Positions 43,372-53,135 of a stretch of DNA of 64,000 bases are shown here, in pieces. Positions within the stretch are counted from its first letter, which is position 1. Every line of letters begins with the position of its first letter. The notes below the pieces were generated by a model. That model saw only the letters and a program-made list of their open reading frames with translations. It searched no databases and was not told where the DNA came from. The position numbers and the translations under genes were made by a program. The stretch is from Streptomyces filipinensis (GTDB lineage: Bacteria; Actinomycetota; Actinomycetes; Streptomycetales; Streptomycetaceae). The stretch lies in NCBI RefSeq assembly GCF_014649495.1, contig NZ_BMTD01000016.1, positions 1 to 64,000 of the forward strand, read 5' to 3'.

Positions 43372-46309
43372 CGGACCTGTCTGCCTGCTGGTGCCAGCCG
43401 ACGGACGTCATGGGCCTGCCCAGCATGGCAACGATGTCGGACCGCGCGGCGGCGGCCCCGCTGTGGTCCAGGATCCGCTCCCGGATCTTGGCCGACAGCG
43501 AGTAATATTGGACGGCCTGTTCCCTTCGGTGCAGGTGGGCATTGACCCGGCCGAGGTCGTGCAGCACATACCCCTCGCCGACCAGGTCGCCGCTCGCCCT
43601 GACCATAGCGAGGACCTCGAGCAGGGTTTGTTCCGCGGCCTCGTAGCGTTGCTGGCACGTCAGCATCTGGCCGAGCCGCCGCAGTACGAGGGCCTGGCCC
43701 CGGTCGAAGCCGGCCGACCGGCAGATGCCGAGGGCTTCGTCGAGATGGGAACGGGTTCGCGTGAAGTCCGCCCGCCGCATCGTGATGTGTGCCATCTCGC
43801 CGAGCACGTACGCCCGTCCGATCACGTCCCGCGCCCGCAGGAAGCCGCGCTCAGCGCTCGTGTAGAGGGCCAGTGCCCGATCGTCGTCACCACGGTGCCG
43901 CTCGATGCGCGCCAGGTCACGCAGGCACAGCGCATGACCGCGTACCTCACCGATCCGCTCGAAGATCTCCAGAGCGGCGCTGAGGTAGGGGCCCGCCGCC
44001 TCGTGTTCGCCCCGGTACAGGTGCAAGGTCCCGAGCGAGCCGAGCACCGCCGCCTGGCCCCGTTCGTTGCCCGCTTCCTGCACCGCGGTCAGCGCCACCT
44101 GATGGGTGCGCTCCCACAGGTCGGGATAGCCGCGAGCCTCGAAAAGTGTCACCAGGGTCGTGGCCAGCTCCCAGCATAATTCGTCCAGGCCCGACCTGGC
44201 CGCCAGCTCGACCGCGTTCAACAGGTTGGTCTGCTCTCTCTCCAGCCACCCCAGCGGGTCGCGCACGCACCGCTGGACATGGCTGTCCGACGGATGCCAT
44301 CGCTCGCCCCGGCCCGTCACGATGGTGCATGCACCGCCGTAGATCTCTCTGTGCGCCCTCTCCGCGAGCGCCATCCAGCCGCCGACCATGCGCCGCACCG
44401 CTCCAGCGCGATCTGCCTCGGTGAATTCCGCCGGGAGCCGTTCGTGCGCGAACATCCTGACGATCTGTGACAGTCCGCATCGGAAGTCCCCGTCCTGATC
44501 CATGGCGGTGATGCCGAGGAGCCGCATGTCGATGAGGGGTTCCAGCAGGTCGGTGCAGTGCGGCGTGCGGTCGTCGACGAGGGCGGCACCCAGCCAGCTC
44601 GGGACCTCCGTCCCCTCGGCCAGGCTGAGCAGGCACAACAGGCGACGGTCGGCCGCCGCCAGGCCGTCGTAGCTGAGGGAAAGACTTGCCCGGATCGACA
44701 GTTCGCCGTGCGCCAGCTCGTCCAGTCGGCGGTGCTCGTTCTCCAGCCGGTCTCCCATGGAGGCCAGCGACCAGTGCGGCCGCGCGGCCAGGCGGGCGCC
44801 GATGATTCGCAGAGCGAGGGGCAGCCCGCCCACCAGATGCGCGAGGAACCGCGCCGCCTCCGGCTCCCTCTCCACCCGGTGCTCTCCGATGATCCGCCCC
44901 AGGAGCTGGACGGCCTGTTCCGGGCTCAGCGGTGCCACGCCGAATCGACGCGTGCCTGGCAACGCCGTGAGCTGGCCGCGGCTGGTGACCAGCACGCCGC
45001 TGCTGCTGGTTCCCGGCAGCAGCGGCATCACCTGCGACTCGCTCACCGCGTCGTCCAGCAGCACCAGTGTCCGGCGACCGGCCAGCAGACTTCGGTACAT
45101 CTCCGCGCGCTCGTCGAGCGCGTCGGGGATGGCTTGGCCCGGCACGCCCAGCGCCCGCAGGAAGCGCCCCAACGCCTCTGCGGGGCCCACCGGTTGTCCG
45201 CCCGGCCCGCGCAGGTCGCAGTAGAGCTGTCCGTCCGGGAAGCGCTCGGTCGCCACCCGGTGCGCCACATGCCTGGCCAACGTGCTTTTGCCGACACCAG
45301 GTCCGCCGAGCACCAGGACCACGTTCAGTTGCCCCTTGTCCTGCCCCTCGGTGACGGCGTCGCAGACCGCTGAGACGAACCGGCCGTCCGCCACCAGGTC
45401 GCCGGTGTCTGCGGGAAGTTGCCTCGGGGTCACGACCGGGTCGGGATCGGCGCTTCGCTCTTGAGCCGCCTCGGAGAACGGCGTCGCCACGACAGGACGT
45501 GGTTCGGCCGGCTCGGCCAGGGCCAGGTCGGGGTCGTGGGTCAGGATCGCCTGCGCCAGGTCGCGCAGTTCCCGCCCCGGGTCCAGGCCCAGATCCTCGG
45601 TGAGTATCGCGCGGCCCTGGTGGTAGACGTCCAGCGCCTCCGCCTGCCGGCCCGAACGGTACAACGCCACCATGAGGTGACTCCGCAGCCGCTCACGCAA
45701 CGGATGGCAGGCGACAAGCTGCATCAGTTCGCCGACCAGGTGCTCGTGACGACCGAGTTCCAGCAACAGCCCCATGCAGGTCTCCACCGCCTCCAGGCGC
45801 CTCTCGTCCCACTGTGCCGCCATGCCGGCCAGGACCTCGCTGGGTACACCGGCCAGGCACCGCCCCCGCCACAGGCCCGTGGCCGAGCGAAGCTTCTCCA
45901 CCGCGGGCATCCTCAGACCGTCACGGGCCAGGGCATGCGCCTGAGCCACCAGGCGACGGAAATCGCCGATGTCGGTCGCGTCCTGCGGCGCCCTCAGCAC
46001 GTATCCGCGGGGACGGGTCTCGATGGTGGCGTCCACGCCTCCCTCCGTAAGTGCCTTCCGGAGCCGGGAGATGCAGATCTGCACCTGGGCCCGTGCGGTC
46101 TTCGGCGGACCGTGATCCCAGATGAAGTCGATCAGACGGGTCGTTTCCACCACCCGGTTCAGTTCGAGCACCAGCGCCCCGAGGACGATCTCCTGACGCC
46201 CCGGAGCCACGGGCACGATCCCCTGCTCGCCGCTCACCTCGATCGGACCGAGCACCCGGAAGGGAGCTGCCGCTGCGACGGTGCCGTCGCTGTCTGAAGA
46301 GACTGTCAT
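43352..46309 (-). CDS. AfsR/SARP regulator with NB-ARC and TPR domains
   Basis: 985 residues. Winged helix (about 15-110: FRVLGPIEVSGEQGIV, ARAQVQICISRLRKAL), BTAD (about 115-260: LRSHLMVALYRSGRQAEALD), NB-ARC (about 330-620) with P-loop LVLGGPGVGKSTLARH and VLLDDAVSESQVMPLLPG, then a TPR-rich C-terminus (about 720-960) with repeats like AVLGSLGTLHLYRGEHEAA and LGQMLTCQQRYEAAE. This is the large AfsR layout. The start at ATG 46309 has AGGAT upstream. A second pathway-linked SARP, likely integrating another signal. Confidence 0.93.
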   Translation of the reverse strand: MTVSSDSDGTVAAAAPFRVLGPIEVSGEQGIVPVAPGRQEIVLGALVLELNRVVETTRLIDFIWDHGPPKTARAQVQICISRLRKALTEGGVDATIETRPRGYVLRAPQDATDIGDFRRLVAQAHALARDGLRMPAVEKLRSATGLWRGRCLAGVPSEVLAGMAAQWDERRLEAVETCMGLLLELGRHEHLVGELMQLVACHPLRERLRSHLMVALYRSGRQAEALDVYHQGRAILTEDLGLDPGRELRDLAQAILTHDPDLALAEPAEPRPVVATPFSEAAQERSADPDPVVTPRQLPADTGDLVADGRFVSAVCDAVTEGQDKGQLNVVLVLGGPGVGKSTLARHVAHRVATERFPDGQLYCDLRGPGGQPVGPAEALGRFLRALGVPGQAIPDALDERAEMYRSLLAGRRTLVLLDDAVSESQVMPLLPGTSSSGVLVTSRGQLTALPGTRRFGVAPLSPEQAVQLLGRIIGEHRVEREPEAARFLAHLVGGLPLALRIIGARLAARPHWSLASMGDRLENEHRRLDELAHGELSIRASLSLSYDGLAAADRRLLCLLSLAEGTEVPSWLGAALVDDRTPHCTDLLEPLIDMRLLGITAMDQDGDFRCGLSQIVRMFAHERLPAEFTEADRAGAVRRMVGGWMALAERAHREIYGGACTIVTGRGERWHPSDSHVQRCVRDPLGWLEREQTNLLNAVELAARSGLDELCWELATTLVTLFEARGYPDLWERTHQVALTAVQEAGNERGQAAVLGSLGTLHLYRGEHEAAGPYLSAALEIFERIGEVRGHALCLRDLARIERHRGDDDRALALYTSAERGFLRARDVIGRAYVLGEMAHITMRRADFTRTRSHLDEALGICRSAGFDRGQALVLRRLGQMLTCQQRYEAAEQTLLEVLAMVRASGDLVGEGYVLHDLGRVNAHLHRREQAVQYYSLSAKIRERILDHSGAAAARSDIVAMLGRPMTSVGWHQQADRSVTSTAC

Positions 46310-46528
46310 GCATATCCTGCTTCTGTGCCGTGGTGTGGCGCGTCGTTGATCGGGAACGTGCGCTCCAAGTGCTGTGTCTGGTGCCGGTGCCTGCCGTGGA
46401 CGTGCCGTCACACGACCGGAGCGGTGTCCGGGACGGTTCTGGCCAACCCGCGATGCCCGAAGGCGTCCGAGGAGACGCGCCGGTTGCGCTCGGGCTCGTC
46501 ACTGCGACGGCCAGGTGCGAGCGCTTCT

Positions 46529-47497
46529 TCACCCTGTTCTGGAGAAGTGGTGGCGGTACTGCCCCGGTGTGACGCCCAGGGTGTGCTTGAAGCGGCGGTG
46601 CAGGGTCTCGGCGAAGCCGAAGCCGCAGAGCCGGGCGATCGCGTCGATGGTGGTGTCCGTCGTCTCCAGCAGAGCCCGGGCGGCCTCGATGCGTACGGTC
46701 TCCACATAGGCGGCCGGAGTGAGTCCGGTCTCGGCGCGGAAGACCCGGGTGAAGTTCCGCTCGCTCATGCCGGCCCGGTCGGCGAGCATCCGGACGGTCA
46801 GATCGTCGGCGAGGTGGTCGGCGACCCATGCCTGCACGTCCCGCAACGGCTTGCGCGTGGGCCGCTGCGCGGCGAGCTGGGTGCTGAACTGTGCTTGACC
46901 GCCCGGACGTTGTACGAACATCACCAGCATCCGTGCCACGGCTCGGGAGACCTCGGGCCCGTGGTCCTCCTCGACCATGGCGAGCGCCAGGTCCATCCCC
47001 GCCGTGATGCCGGCCGAGGTCCACACCGGCCCGTCGTGTACGAAGATCTGGTCCGGGGTGACCGTGACGTCCGGGTGCGCCCGGGCCAGCCTTTCGCAGG
47101 CCGCCCAGTGCGTCACCGCGCGCCGCCCGTCGAGCAGGCCGGCCCGTGCGAGCAGGAACGCGCCCGTACACACGGAAGCGATCCGCCGGGCCCGGCCGGC
47201 CGCCTCCCTGAGCCAGCCGATGAGCTCTTCGTCGTCCGCCGCCTCACGATCGCCCGGTCCGCCCACGACCACGAGCGTGTCCAGCGGACCCTCGCACTGT
47301 TGGACGCCGCTACCGGCCGCTACGTCGATTCCGTTGCAGGCGCGCACCGCTCCGGCCCGGCCCGCGACGATCTCGACGGCGTAGCCCTCACCCCCGGGCA
47401 CCCACCGTTCCGTCTGCGTGAACACCTCATGCGGTCCCGCCAGGTCGAGCACCTGGAACTGCGGAAAGACGAGGAAGACGACGCGCCGTTGTGTCAT
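46529..47497 (-). CDS. GlxA-family AraC transcriptional regulator
   Basis: 322 residues. The N-terminal DJ-1/PfpI domain (about 1-190: VVFLVFPQFQVLDLAGPHEV, Cys in ASVCTGAFLLA, TSAGITAGMDLALAMVEED) is followed by an AraC double helix-turn-helix (about 215-320: LADDLTVRMLADRAGMSER, IDAIARLCGFGFAETLHRRF). ATG 47497 follows AAGGAT. Ligand and targets are unknown. It may belong to the cluster or be a neighbour; the gap to SARP2 is 219 bp. Confidence 0.92.
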   Translation of the reverse strand: MTQRRVVFLVFPQFQVLDLAGPHEVFTQTERWVPGGEGYAVEIVAGRAGAVRACNGIDVAAGSGVQQCEGPLDTLVVVGGPGDREAADDEELIGWLREAAGRARRIASVCTGAFLLARAGLLDGRRAVTHWAACERLARAHPDVTVTPDQIFVHDGPVWTSAGITAGMDLALAMVEEDHGPEVSRAVARMLVMFVQRPGGQAQFSTQLAAQRPTRKPLRDVQAWVADHLADDLTVRMLADRAGMSERNFTRVFRAETGLTPAAYVETVRIEAARALLETTDTTIDAIARLCGFGFAETLHRRFKHTLGVTPGQYRHHFSRTG

Positions 47498-48220
47498 CCG
47501 ATCATCCTTGTCCGCCCTGCCGTTTGGCGGCAAGGACACAGAGCTGACGATCTCCGCCATAGGGCCGGTTCCAGGCTTCGCCTTCGGCGGGTACGGCTGC
47601 CGGCGGCGGGACGGGTGGGCCGCCCCGGGGCAGGTGCCGGCCGGTCCCGGCGGGAGGGGCGTGTCGTGGAGAGCGCATCCCTGTGCCGCACGGGTCACCG
47701 CCCTGCGGTGAGGGTCATCGCCCAGCGCCTGTGTCCGCACCTTCGGTTCCCACGGTTCGTCGTCGGCGTGCGTCGTCCACGCCGCTCGGAGGCACGGCAC
47801 ATCTGTCCGGCATCTCGGCTGACGCGCTCTCACCACTCGGGCGTGCCCCGTCACGGGAACCCGAGCCCGCGGCACGGCGGTGCCGTGTGGCGTACCGGCG
47901 TGTGTCATCCGGATCGAGTTGAGCACCCTGTCTCCCTGTCCGCGAACCCGCCACTTCTATGGGGTCAGAGGCGGGTGGCGCCTCTTCACCCTCTTGCGAC
48001 CCTCGTGACCAGCGCAATCGTGGAGCACCACGACACGGACCACGAGATCGGCAGGCCAGATCCACGACACCGGGAACGTGATGGCGGACGCGACATTCCG
48101 GTTCCTCCGCACCTGTGCGCGATCATGGTGGTTCTTCTCACGGTGCGGGTCACGCCACCGCGGCAGGGCGCACGGCGTCCTCGTCCATGAGGACGCCCAC
48201 GTCCACACGAGGAGGCAGGA
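47498..48220. other. Divergent intergenic region
   Basis: About 720 bp between the GlxA-type gene (minus) and the LuxR-type gene (plus). No gene with a ribosome binding site and steady codon bias is visible, and no TTGAG repeat was found. It should hold both promoters. Confidence 0.5.
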
Positions 48221-50980
48221 GTGTGCCGAACGGCATGTGCACCACGGGAAGCGGCACGGCTGCTGGCCGCAGCGGCCGAGCGCGCTCGTGCGGGCACCGG
48301 TCGTCTGGTCCTGCTGCGCGGTGCCACCGGCACGGGGCGCACCACCCTTCTGGAGGCCGCCGCCGAGGACGCCGCAGCCCGTGGTATGCAGGTGATGCGA
48401 GCCCGTTGCTCCGCCGGCGACTCCGCGTTCCCCTTCGCCACCGTCCTTCAACTCTTCTGCTCAGAAGCCGAGTTGATCGATCCCACAGGGGACGGTGATG
48501 AACGCAGGACCGGCGCCGGGCTGCGGAAGGTGCTGCACTCGCACGCCGAGCGGTCGCCGCTGCTGATCACCGTCGACGATGTACACCTGGCTGACGCGGC
48601 GTCCCGCCGGTGGCTGGTGGAGTCCGCCCGGCTCATGGACCGTCTGCCGATCATTCTGGCGGTCACCGAGCGCAGCCAGTACGACGTCGACCCGCCCGCA
48701 CAGAGCCTCGCCCACGGTCTCTCTCCTGCCCTGGTCGCCACTCACACGCTGACCCCGCTGTCCCCCAGTTCGGCCGTGGCAGAGGTCCGTTCGGCTTTCC
48801 CCGACGCGGACGACTCCTGGATCGAGGACTGTGTACGGGCCGGGGCGGGCAATCCGCTGCTGCTGCGCGCCCTGCTGGACGACCTCTCCGACGGCAGTCA
48901 CCCGGTCGTGCCGGACACCTCGGCCGCGCTGTACCCCGGAGCGTTCTCGGCGGCCGTCCAATGGTGGCTGGACTGCGCCGGGCCAGGTACCGCGGAGGTG
49001 GCACGGACACTGGCGATCCTGGACGAGGGCTGGGACCACGGCCCCGCCCCCAGCACGGGGTTCCCGGTCCTCCACATCCCCTCGCTCCTCTCCGAACTCA
49101 CCGGCGCCGACCCGACCCGGGTCTCGGGCTGGATCACCGCGATGACCGGCCTCGGTCTGCTTCGCCTCGATGGCATGGGCCGCGCCCGCTACACCCATCC
49201 GCTGCTGAGGGACGCGATACTCATCGGCGTGCCCGCGGCCCGGCGGCGCGCCGCGCACCGGACGAGCGCCGAGTCGATGCTGCACCGTGGTGTCGCGAGT
49301 GAGATCGTCGCCCGTCAACTGCTGCTCACCGATGCGGTGGACGCGCCCTGGGTGCTGCCGGTGTTCCAGGAGGCGGCATCGCTGGCATTGCGTGAGGGGC
49401 AGATCGAGGACGCGGTGGCCTTCCTGCGCCGCGCTCTGGAGGAACCTCTCTCCGATGAGGGCAGACAACGCCTGCTGACCGAACTGGGGTCACTGGAGTA
49501 CGCGGTACCCGGCTCCTCGGCGGCGATCCTGAGGCTCACCGAGGCACTGCGGCTGCCGGGGCCGCCACAGGAACGAGTGCGCGCCGCAGTCGCTCTCGGG
49601 ACGGCGCTGACCGGCCGTGGCATGACCCGTGCGGGCGTCGAGGTGCTGCGCTCGCTGTACGACGCGCTCGCCGACCGACCCGACCTGATACGCATCCTGC
49701 GGCAGGCGTTTCTGCAACTGTCCGACAAGGAACTGCTGGTGCGGCAGGAGGCGTACACACGGCTGGTGGAGACTGCCGAGCGCTCGCCGGAGTCGATCAG
49801 CCCGGCCGGTCACGCCTTCCTGGTCAAATACGCGGTCATGGCGGGTCGGAGCTCGGCGAAGGACGCGATGCTGCGCCTGCGGGGTCTGCTGTCGGAGCCG
49901 GCCGACCCGCTGTCCGAGCCTTACCTGCTGGGGACGGCCGCCGCGGTCGCCCAGTGGGCCGACGAACTCGACGAAGCCGAACGGCTGGTGGAGCGCGGCC
50001 TGGCCGGGCAGCGCCCCGACGTCCTGCACCCCATGCAGGAGGCGCTGCTCGACACCCGTTTGGACATCATCGCGGCACGAGGCGACTTCACGCGCCTTCT
50101 GGCCGACCCGCTGCCCGCCACCGCGACGCCGAGGAACGCCCATGCCCACGCGTTGACGGCACTCGTGGAGACGGGCCGTGTCACCGACGCCGAACGTCTT
50201 GCCGAAGCCTTCGACCTGCGGACGGCGCCGGAGTCCTGGGAGCTGAACCGGTTCTTGTACGCACGCGGGCGACTGCGCGCCGCGAACGGTGACCTGGCGG
50301 GAGCCCTGCACGACTTCCTGGAGTGCGGCCGCCGCCAGTCGGCCCGGGAGGTGTTCAGCCCGGTCGTCACCCCCTGGCGCACTGCCGCCGCCGAGTGCCA
50401 TATGGCCCTGGGGGTGCCGCGCGAGGCGCTCGCCCTGGCGGAGGAGGAGCTGCGCCTGGCCGGGGTGTGGAACACACCCCGCACGGTGGGTCGGGCACTG
50501 CGTGTCCTCGGCACCGCGACCGGCGGACGCCGGGGCCTGGACCTGGCTGAGGAGGCCGTACGGCTGCTGCGCGGCGGCCCCGCCGGACCGGAGCTCGTGG
50601 CAGCGCTGCTGGCCGTGGGCCGCCAGTTGACCGCCTCGGGCGAGTCCTCGCGCGCCCGAGGCATTCTGCGGGAGGCGGCCGGGCTCGCCGAACGCCTGGG
50701 CGCAGTACGGCTGCGGGGCCTGGCGGAGGAGGCGCTGCGTGCGAGCGGCGCCCGCCGTCCGACGACACGCATCGGTGCCGCCTCGCTCACCGACAGCGAG
50801 CGCCGGATCGCCGAACTGGCCGCGGAGGGACGCACCAACGCGGAGATCGCGGATCTGCTGCATCTGGCCCGCCGCACCGTGGAGACCCATCTGACGCACA
50901 GCTACCGCAAGTTGGGCATCCGACGGCGCAGCGCCCTGAGCACGGCCCTGACCGGCGGCACCCAGAGCACGGAGCCTTGA
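48221..50980 (+). CDS. Large ATP-binding LuxR-family regulator (LAL type)
   Basis: 919 residues. The N-terminal ATPase has a P-loop LRGATGTGRTTLLEAAA and Walker B LLITVDDVHLAD, a long helical/TPR-like middle, and a C-terminal LuxR helix-turn-helix (about 855-910: LTDSERRIAELAAEGRTNAE, IADLLHLARRTVETHLTHSY). LAL regulators are common pathway activators in actinomycete clusters. GTG 48221 is preceded by GGAGG. It is the last intact gene before the right-hand edge of the island. Confidence 0.92.
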   Translation: MCRTACAPREAARLLAAAAERARAGTGRLVLLRGATGTGRTTLLEAAAEDAAARGMQVMRARCSAGDSAFPFATVLQLFCSEAELIDPTGDGDERRTGAGLRKVLHSHAERSPLLITVDDVHLADAASRRWLVESARLMDRLPIILAVTERSQYDVDPPAQSLAHGLSPALVATHTLTPLSPSSAVAEVRSAFPDADDSWIEDCVRAGAGNPLLLRALLDDLSDGSHPVVPDTSAALYPGAFSAAVQWWLDCAGPGTAEVARTLAILDEGWDHGPAPSTGFPVLHIPSLLSELTGADPTRVSGWITAMTGLGLLRLDGMGRARYTHPLLRDAILIGVPAARRRAAHRTSAESMLHRGVASEIVARQLLLTDAVDAPWVLPVFQEAASLALREGQIEDAVAFLRRALEEPLSDEGRQRLLTELGSLEYAVPGSSAAILRLTEALRLPGPPQERVRAAVALGTALTGRGMTRAGVEVLRSLYDALADRPDLIRILRQAFLQLSDKELLVRQEAYTRLVETAERSPESISPAGHAFLVKYAVMAGRSSAKDAMLRLRGLLSEPADPLSEPYLLGTAAAVAQWADELDEAERLVERGLAGQRPDVLHPMQEALLDTRLDIIAARGDFTRLLADPLPATATPRNAHAHALTALVETGRVTDAERLAEAFDLRTAPESWELNRFLYARGRLRAANGDLAGALHDFLECGRRQSAREVFSPVVTPWRTAAAECHMALGVPREALALAEEELRLAGVWNTPRTVGRALRVLGTATGGRRGLDLAEEAVRLLRGGPAGPELVAALLAVGRQLTASGESSRARGILREAAGLAERLGAVRLRGLAEEALRASGARRPTTRIGAASLTDSERRIAELAAEGRTNAEIADLLHLARRTVETHLTHSYRKLGIRRRSALSTALTGGTQSTEP

Positions 50981-51056
50981 CAAGCGGCAGGGACACGTAG
51001 GGCGAGCACGGATCTCCGTAGCGGGTGTCCGGGATCGGAGGTGCCAGGGGGACCCC

Positions 51057-51300
51057 TCACGGCTGAGGCTGCTGGAGCGTTGGCGTCGGGGACGCCATGG
51101 CCACGGGAGTCACGGCCCGAGCAGGTCGCAGGTGCCCTGGGGGGGTGAAGCGGCTCAGTGCCGAGTCGATCCGGGCCAGGGTGCCCGGATGCAGCCCGAC
51201 GCCCGCCACTGCGAGGTTCTCCGCGATATGAGCCGGGTGCGGCGTCCCGGAACGGGCACCACGTGCTCGTCCTGGTGGAGCAGCCAGGCGCACGACGAAA
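51057..51300 (-). pseudogene. Aldo/keto reductase C-terminal remnant
   Basis: Minus-strand pieces read AWLLHQDEHVVPVPG, then after a frame change HIAENLAVAGVGLHPGTLAR and IDSALSRFTP. These match the C-terminal cofactor-binding end of aldo/keto reductases (VVPVPGTR...ENLAA..L....LA.ID). The rest of the gene is missing and the frame is broken, so it is a relic at the right edge of the cluster. Confidence 0.6.
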
Positions 51301-51330
51301 ACCAGCTTGAGCACTTCCTGGCCCGCCCCA

Positions 51331-51444
51331 GGAGAACTGGTCGGCATCCTGCGCTTCCACCGCCGTGTGCACAGCTTGAACCAGACGGAACTCGGCGAAC
51401 CCCTCGGGTACGACAAGACCTGCATCTCCGCGCTTGAATCGTAA
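51331..51444 (+). pseudogene. XRE-type regulator N-terminal scrap
   Basis: The frame reads ILRFHRRVHSLNQTELGEPL then GYDKTCISALES-stop, resembling the first helices of the XRE helix-turn-helix regulators of Streptomyces (LRFHR...LTQ.ELGE.LGYDK..VS..E). A stop follows at once. The rest of 51445-51699 shows no gene. Confidence 0.5.
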
Positions 51445-51699
51445 AGCGAGGGCGGCTCGGTGACGGCTGCGCTTGCCTGGCGGGTCCGCGCGGATCGCAG
51501 CCACTGCGTTTCGGTGTGCTCGGCCGCATCCAGCAGCCTGACCCCTGCGCGCGGCAGCCACCACGTCGGCTGCGTCCTGTGTCGGATGTTCCTCCCACTC
51601 CACCTGAACTCATCGGGTTCTCACAACCACCCGGGCATTCTGGGTCAGCATTCGTCCGGCCAAGCGGCCTTCAGATGCCCAAGACCGGATACTCCCAGG

Positions 51700-52665
51700 T
51701 CAGCGCGCCCTTCCGCGTGGCTTCAACGGCACCGACGGCAGCTCGGGTGCGGGCAGCGGACCCCCGGCGTAGCCCTTCACCTCACCGAAACGTGCCCCCT
51801 TCATCCAGTCCTCGCGGGCCTGCTCGATCTCTTCCTGCGTGCGCCCGACGAAGTTCCACCACATGACCAGCTCCTCCGCGAACGGCTCGCCGCCCAGGAG
51901 CATGATTCCGGCGTCCGACTCGGCGCGCAGCGGGAGTTCGGAGCGGCCGCAGCCGAGGTAGAGCAGGGAACCGGGGAGGACCGGTACGCCGTCCACGTGG
52001 ACCTCTCCGGACATGGCCAGGACGCCGTACTCGAAGTCGGGCTCCAGGGGCAGGCGTACGTCGGCGCCCCGGGTGAGGGCGAGGTCGGCGCCGATGATCG
52101 GGGTGTATGTCGTACCGGGCGAGGCGGAGCCGTCGAGGGCGCCCAGGATCACCGTGGCGGTCAGGCCGGGCGCGGTGACCGTCGGCAGGTCCGGGTGGTA
52201 CTCGAACCTCGGGTCGGTGTGGCGGTGTGCGTCGGGCAACGCGACCCACAGCTGGGCGCCGTGCAGGAAGCGGGCGTGCGGGCGCGGGCTCTCCTCGGAG
52301 TGGCTGATCGCGCGGCCCGAGGTCATCAGGCCCAGCTGCCGGGGTCCGATCGTCTGCAGGCCGCCCGTCGAGTCGCGGTGCAGCACCTCGCCCTCGTGCA
52401 GCCAGCTCACCGTCTGCAGCCCGATGTGCGGATGCGGCGGGACCTGCATCCCGGGCTCGTCGGCGATGTCGTCCGGGCCGTAGTGGTCGACGAAGGCCCA
52501 CGCGCCGATCATGCGACGCCCGAGGTTCGGCAGCAGCCGGCGCACCTCGGTCGACTCGCCCAGCCTCACCTGACGCGGGCTCAGCAGTTCGCGGACGGGC
52601 TCGGCGACGACGAATCCGCGACCCCCGCAGACACTGGGCACGGGCGCGCGGTCAAGATTGCTCAT
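51700..52665 (-). CDS. Pirin family protein
   Basis: 321 residues, bicupin. The N-terminal cupin has the iron-site signature PPHPHIGLQTVSWLHEGEVL (His-x-His) and ISHSEESP; the C-terminal cupin has LYLGCGRSELPL and GGEPFAEELVMWWNFVGR. Pirins bind iron; roles include quercetinase activity and regulation. ATG 52665 is preferred over an upstream TTG. Its last 165 bp recur at 19445-19609, marking the other edge of the biosynthetic island. Confidence 0.93.
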   Translation of the reverse strand: MSNLDRAPVPSVCGGRGFVVAEPVRELLSPRQVRLGESTEVRRLLPNLGRRMIGAWAFVDHYGPDDIADEPGMQVPPHPHIGLQTVSWLHEGEVLHRDSTGGLQTIGPRQLGLMTSGRAISHSEESPRPHARFLHGAQLWVALPDAHRHTDPRFEYHPDLPTVTAPGLTATVILGALDGSASPGTTYTPIIGADLALTRGADVRLPLEPDFEYGVLAMSGEVHVDGVPVLPGSLLYLGCGRSELPLRAESDAGIMLLGGEPFAEELVMWWNFVGRTQEEIEQAREDWMKGARFGEVKGYAGGPLPAPELPSVPLKPRGRAR

Positions 52666-52796
52666 GCCGCCCAACTTAGCGGGGCCGGTGTCCTACCGGT
52701 GAGTGCGGAAACACCTATTTTGCGTGGCCGAGTCAATCGGCTGACTCGTCTGCGGCCCGCCCCGGTCCGCCGGGGCGCATGCCGACCGCGCCGGAC

Positions 52797-53135
52797 TCAC
52801 GGGTGCGGTGCGCTCGGCGACGGCTCGGCCGTGGACGGGGTGACCGCGCTCGGCACCGGGGAGGGTGTGCCGATCCTCGGACGCGGGACGCGGGCCGGTT
52901 CCACCGGGTGGGACGTGCCGTCGCGCACGGTGAAGAACACCAGCGCGGCGACCGCGGCCAGCACCAGCGCACCCACGACGGCCCGGCGCAGCAGTACCCG
53001 GCGGGACCGTGCCGCCGTCGGCGGGCGCAGGGGCCGCAGGTCGGCGGGGCCGACGGAGTGGGCCCGCGCGGCCAGCGCGGACCGCAGCCGTTCCTCGACC
53101 GGCGTCGGCGCGGTACCGGTACCGGACTCGTTCAC
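52797..53135 (-). CDS. Small single-span membrane protein, partner of the sigma factor
   Basis: 112 residues: a basic cytosolic N-terminus (VEERLRSALAARAHSVG), one membrane span (about 51-68, AVVGALVLAAVAALVFFTV) and a Pro/Ser/Thr-rich outer tail. Its ATG overlaps the sigma-factor stop (ATGA at 53132-53135). A role as membrane anti-sigma is likely from context, although no zinc motif is present. Confidence 0.7.
   Translation of the reverse strand: MNESGTGTAPTPVEERLRSALAARAHSVGPADLRPLRPPTAARSRRVLLRRAVVGALVLAAVAALVFFTVRDGTSHPVEPARVPRPRIGTPSPVPSAVTPSTAEPSPSAPHP

Noticed and set aside
19445..51864. Integrative element inserted at a tRNA gene
   Set aside because: No tRNA, integrase, excisionase or conjugation gene is seen at either edge; the direct repeats are pirin coding sequence, which fits recombination better.
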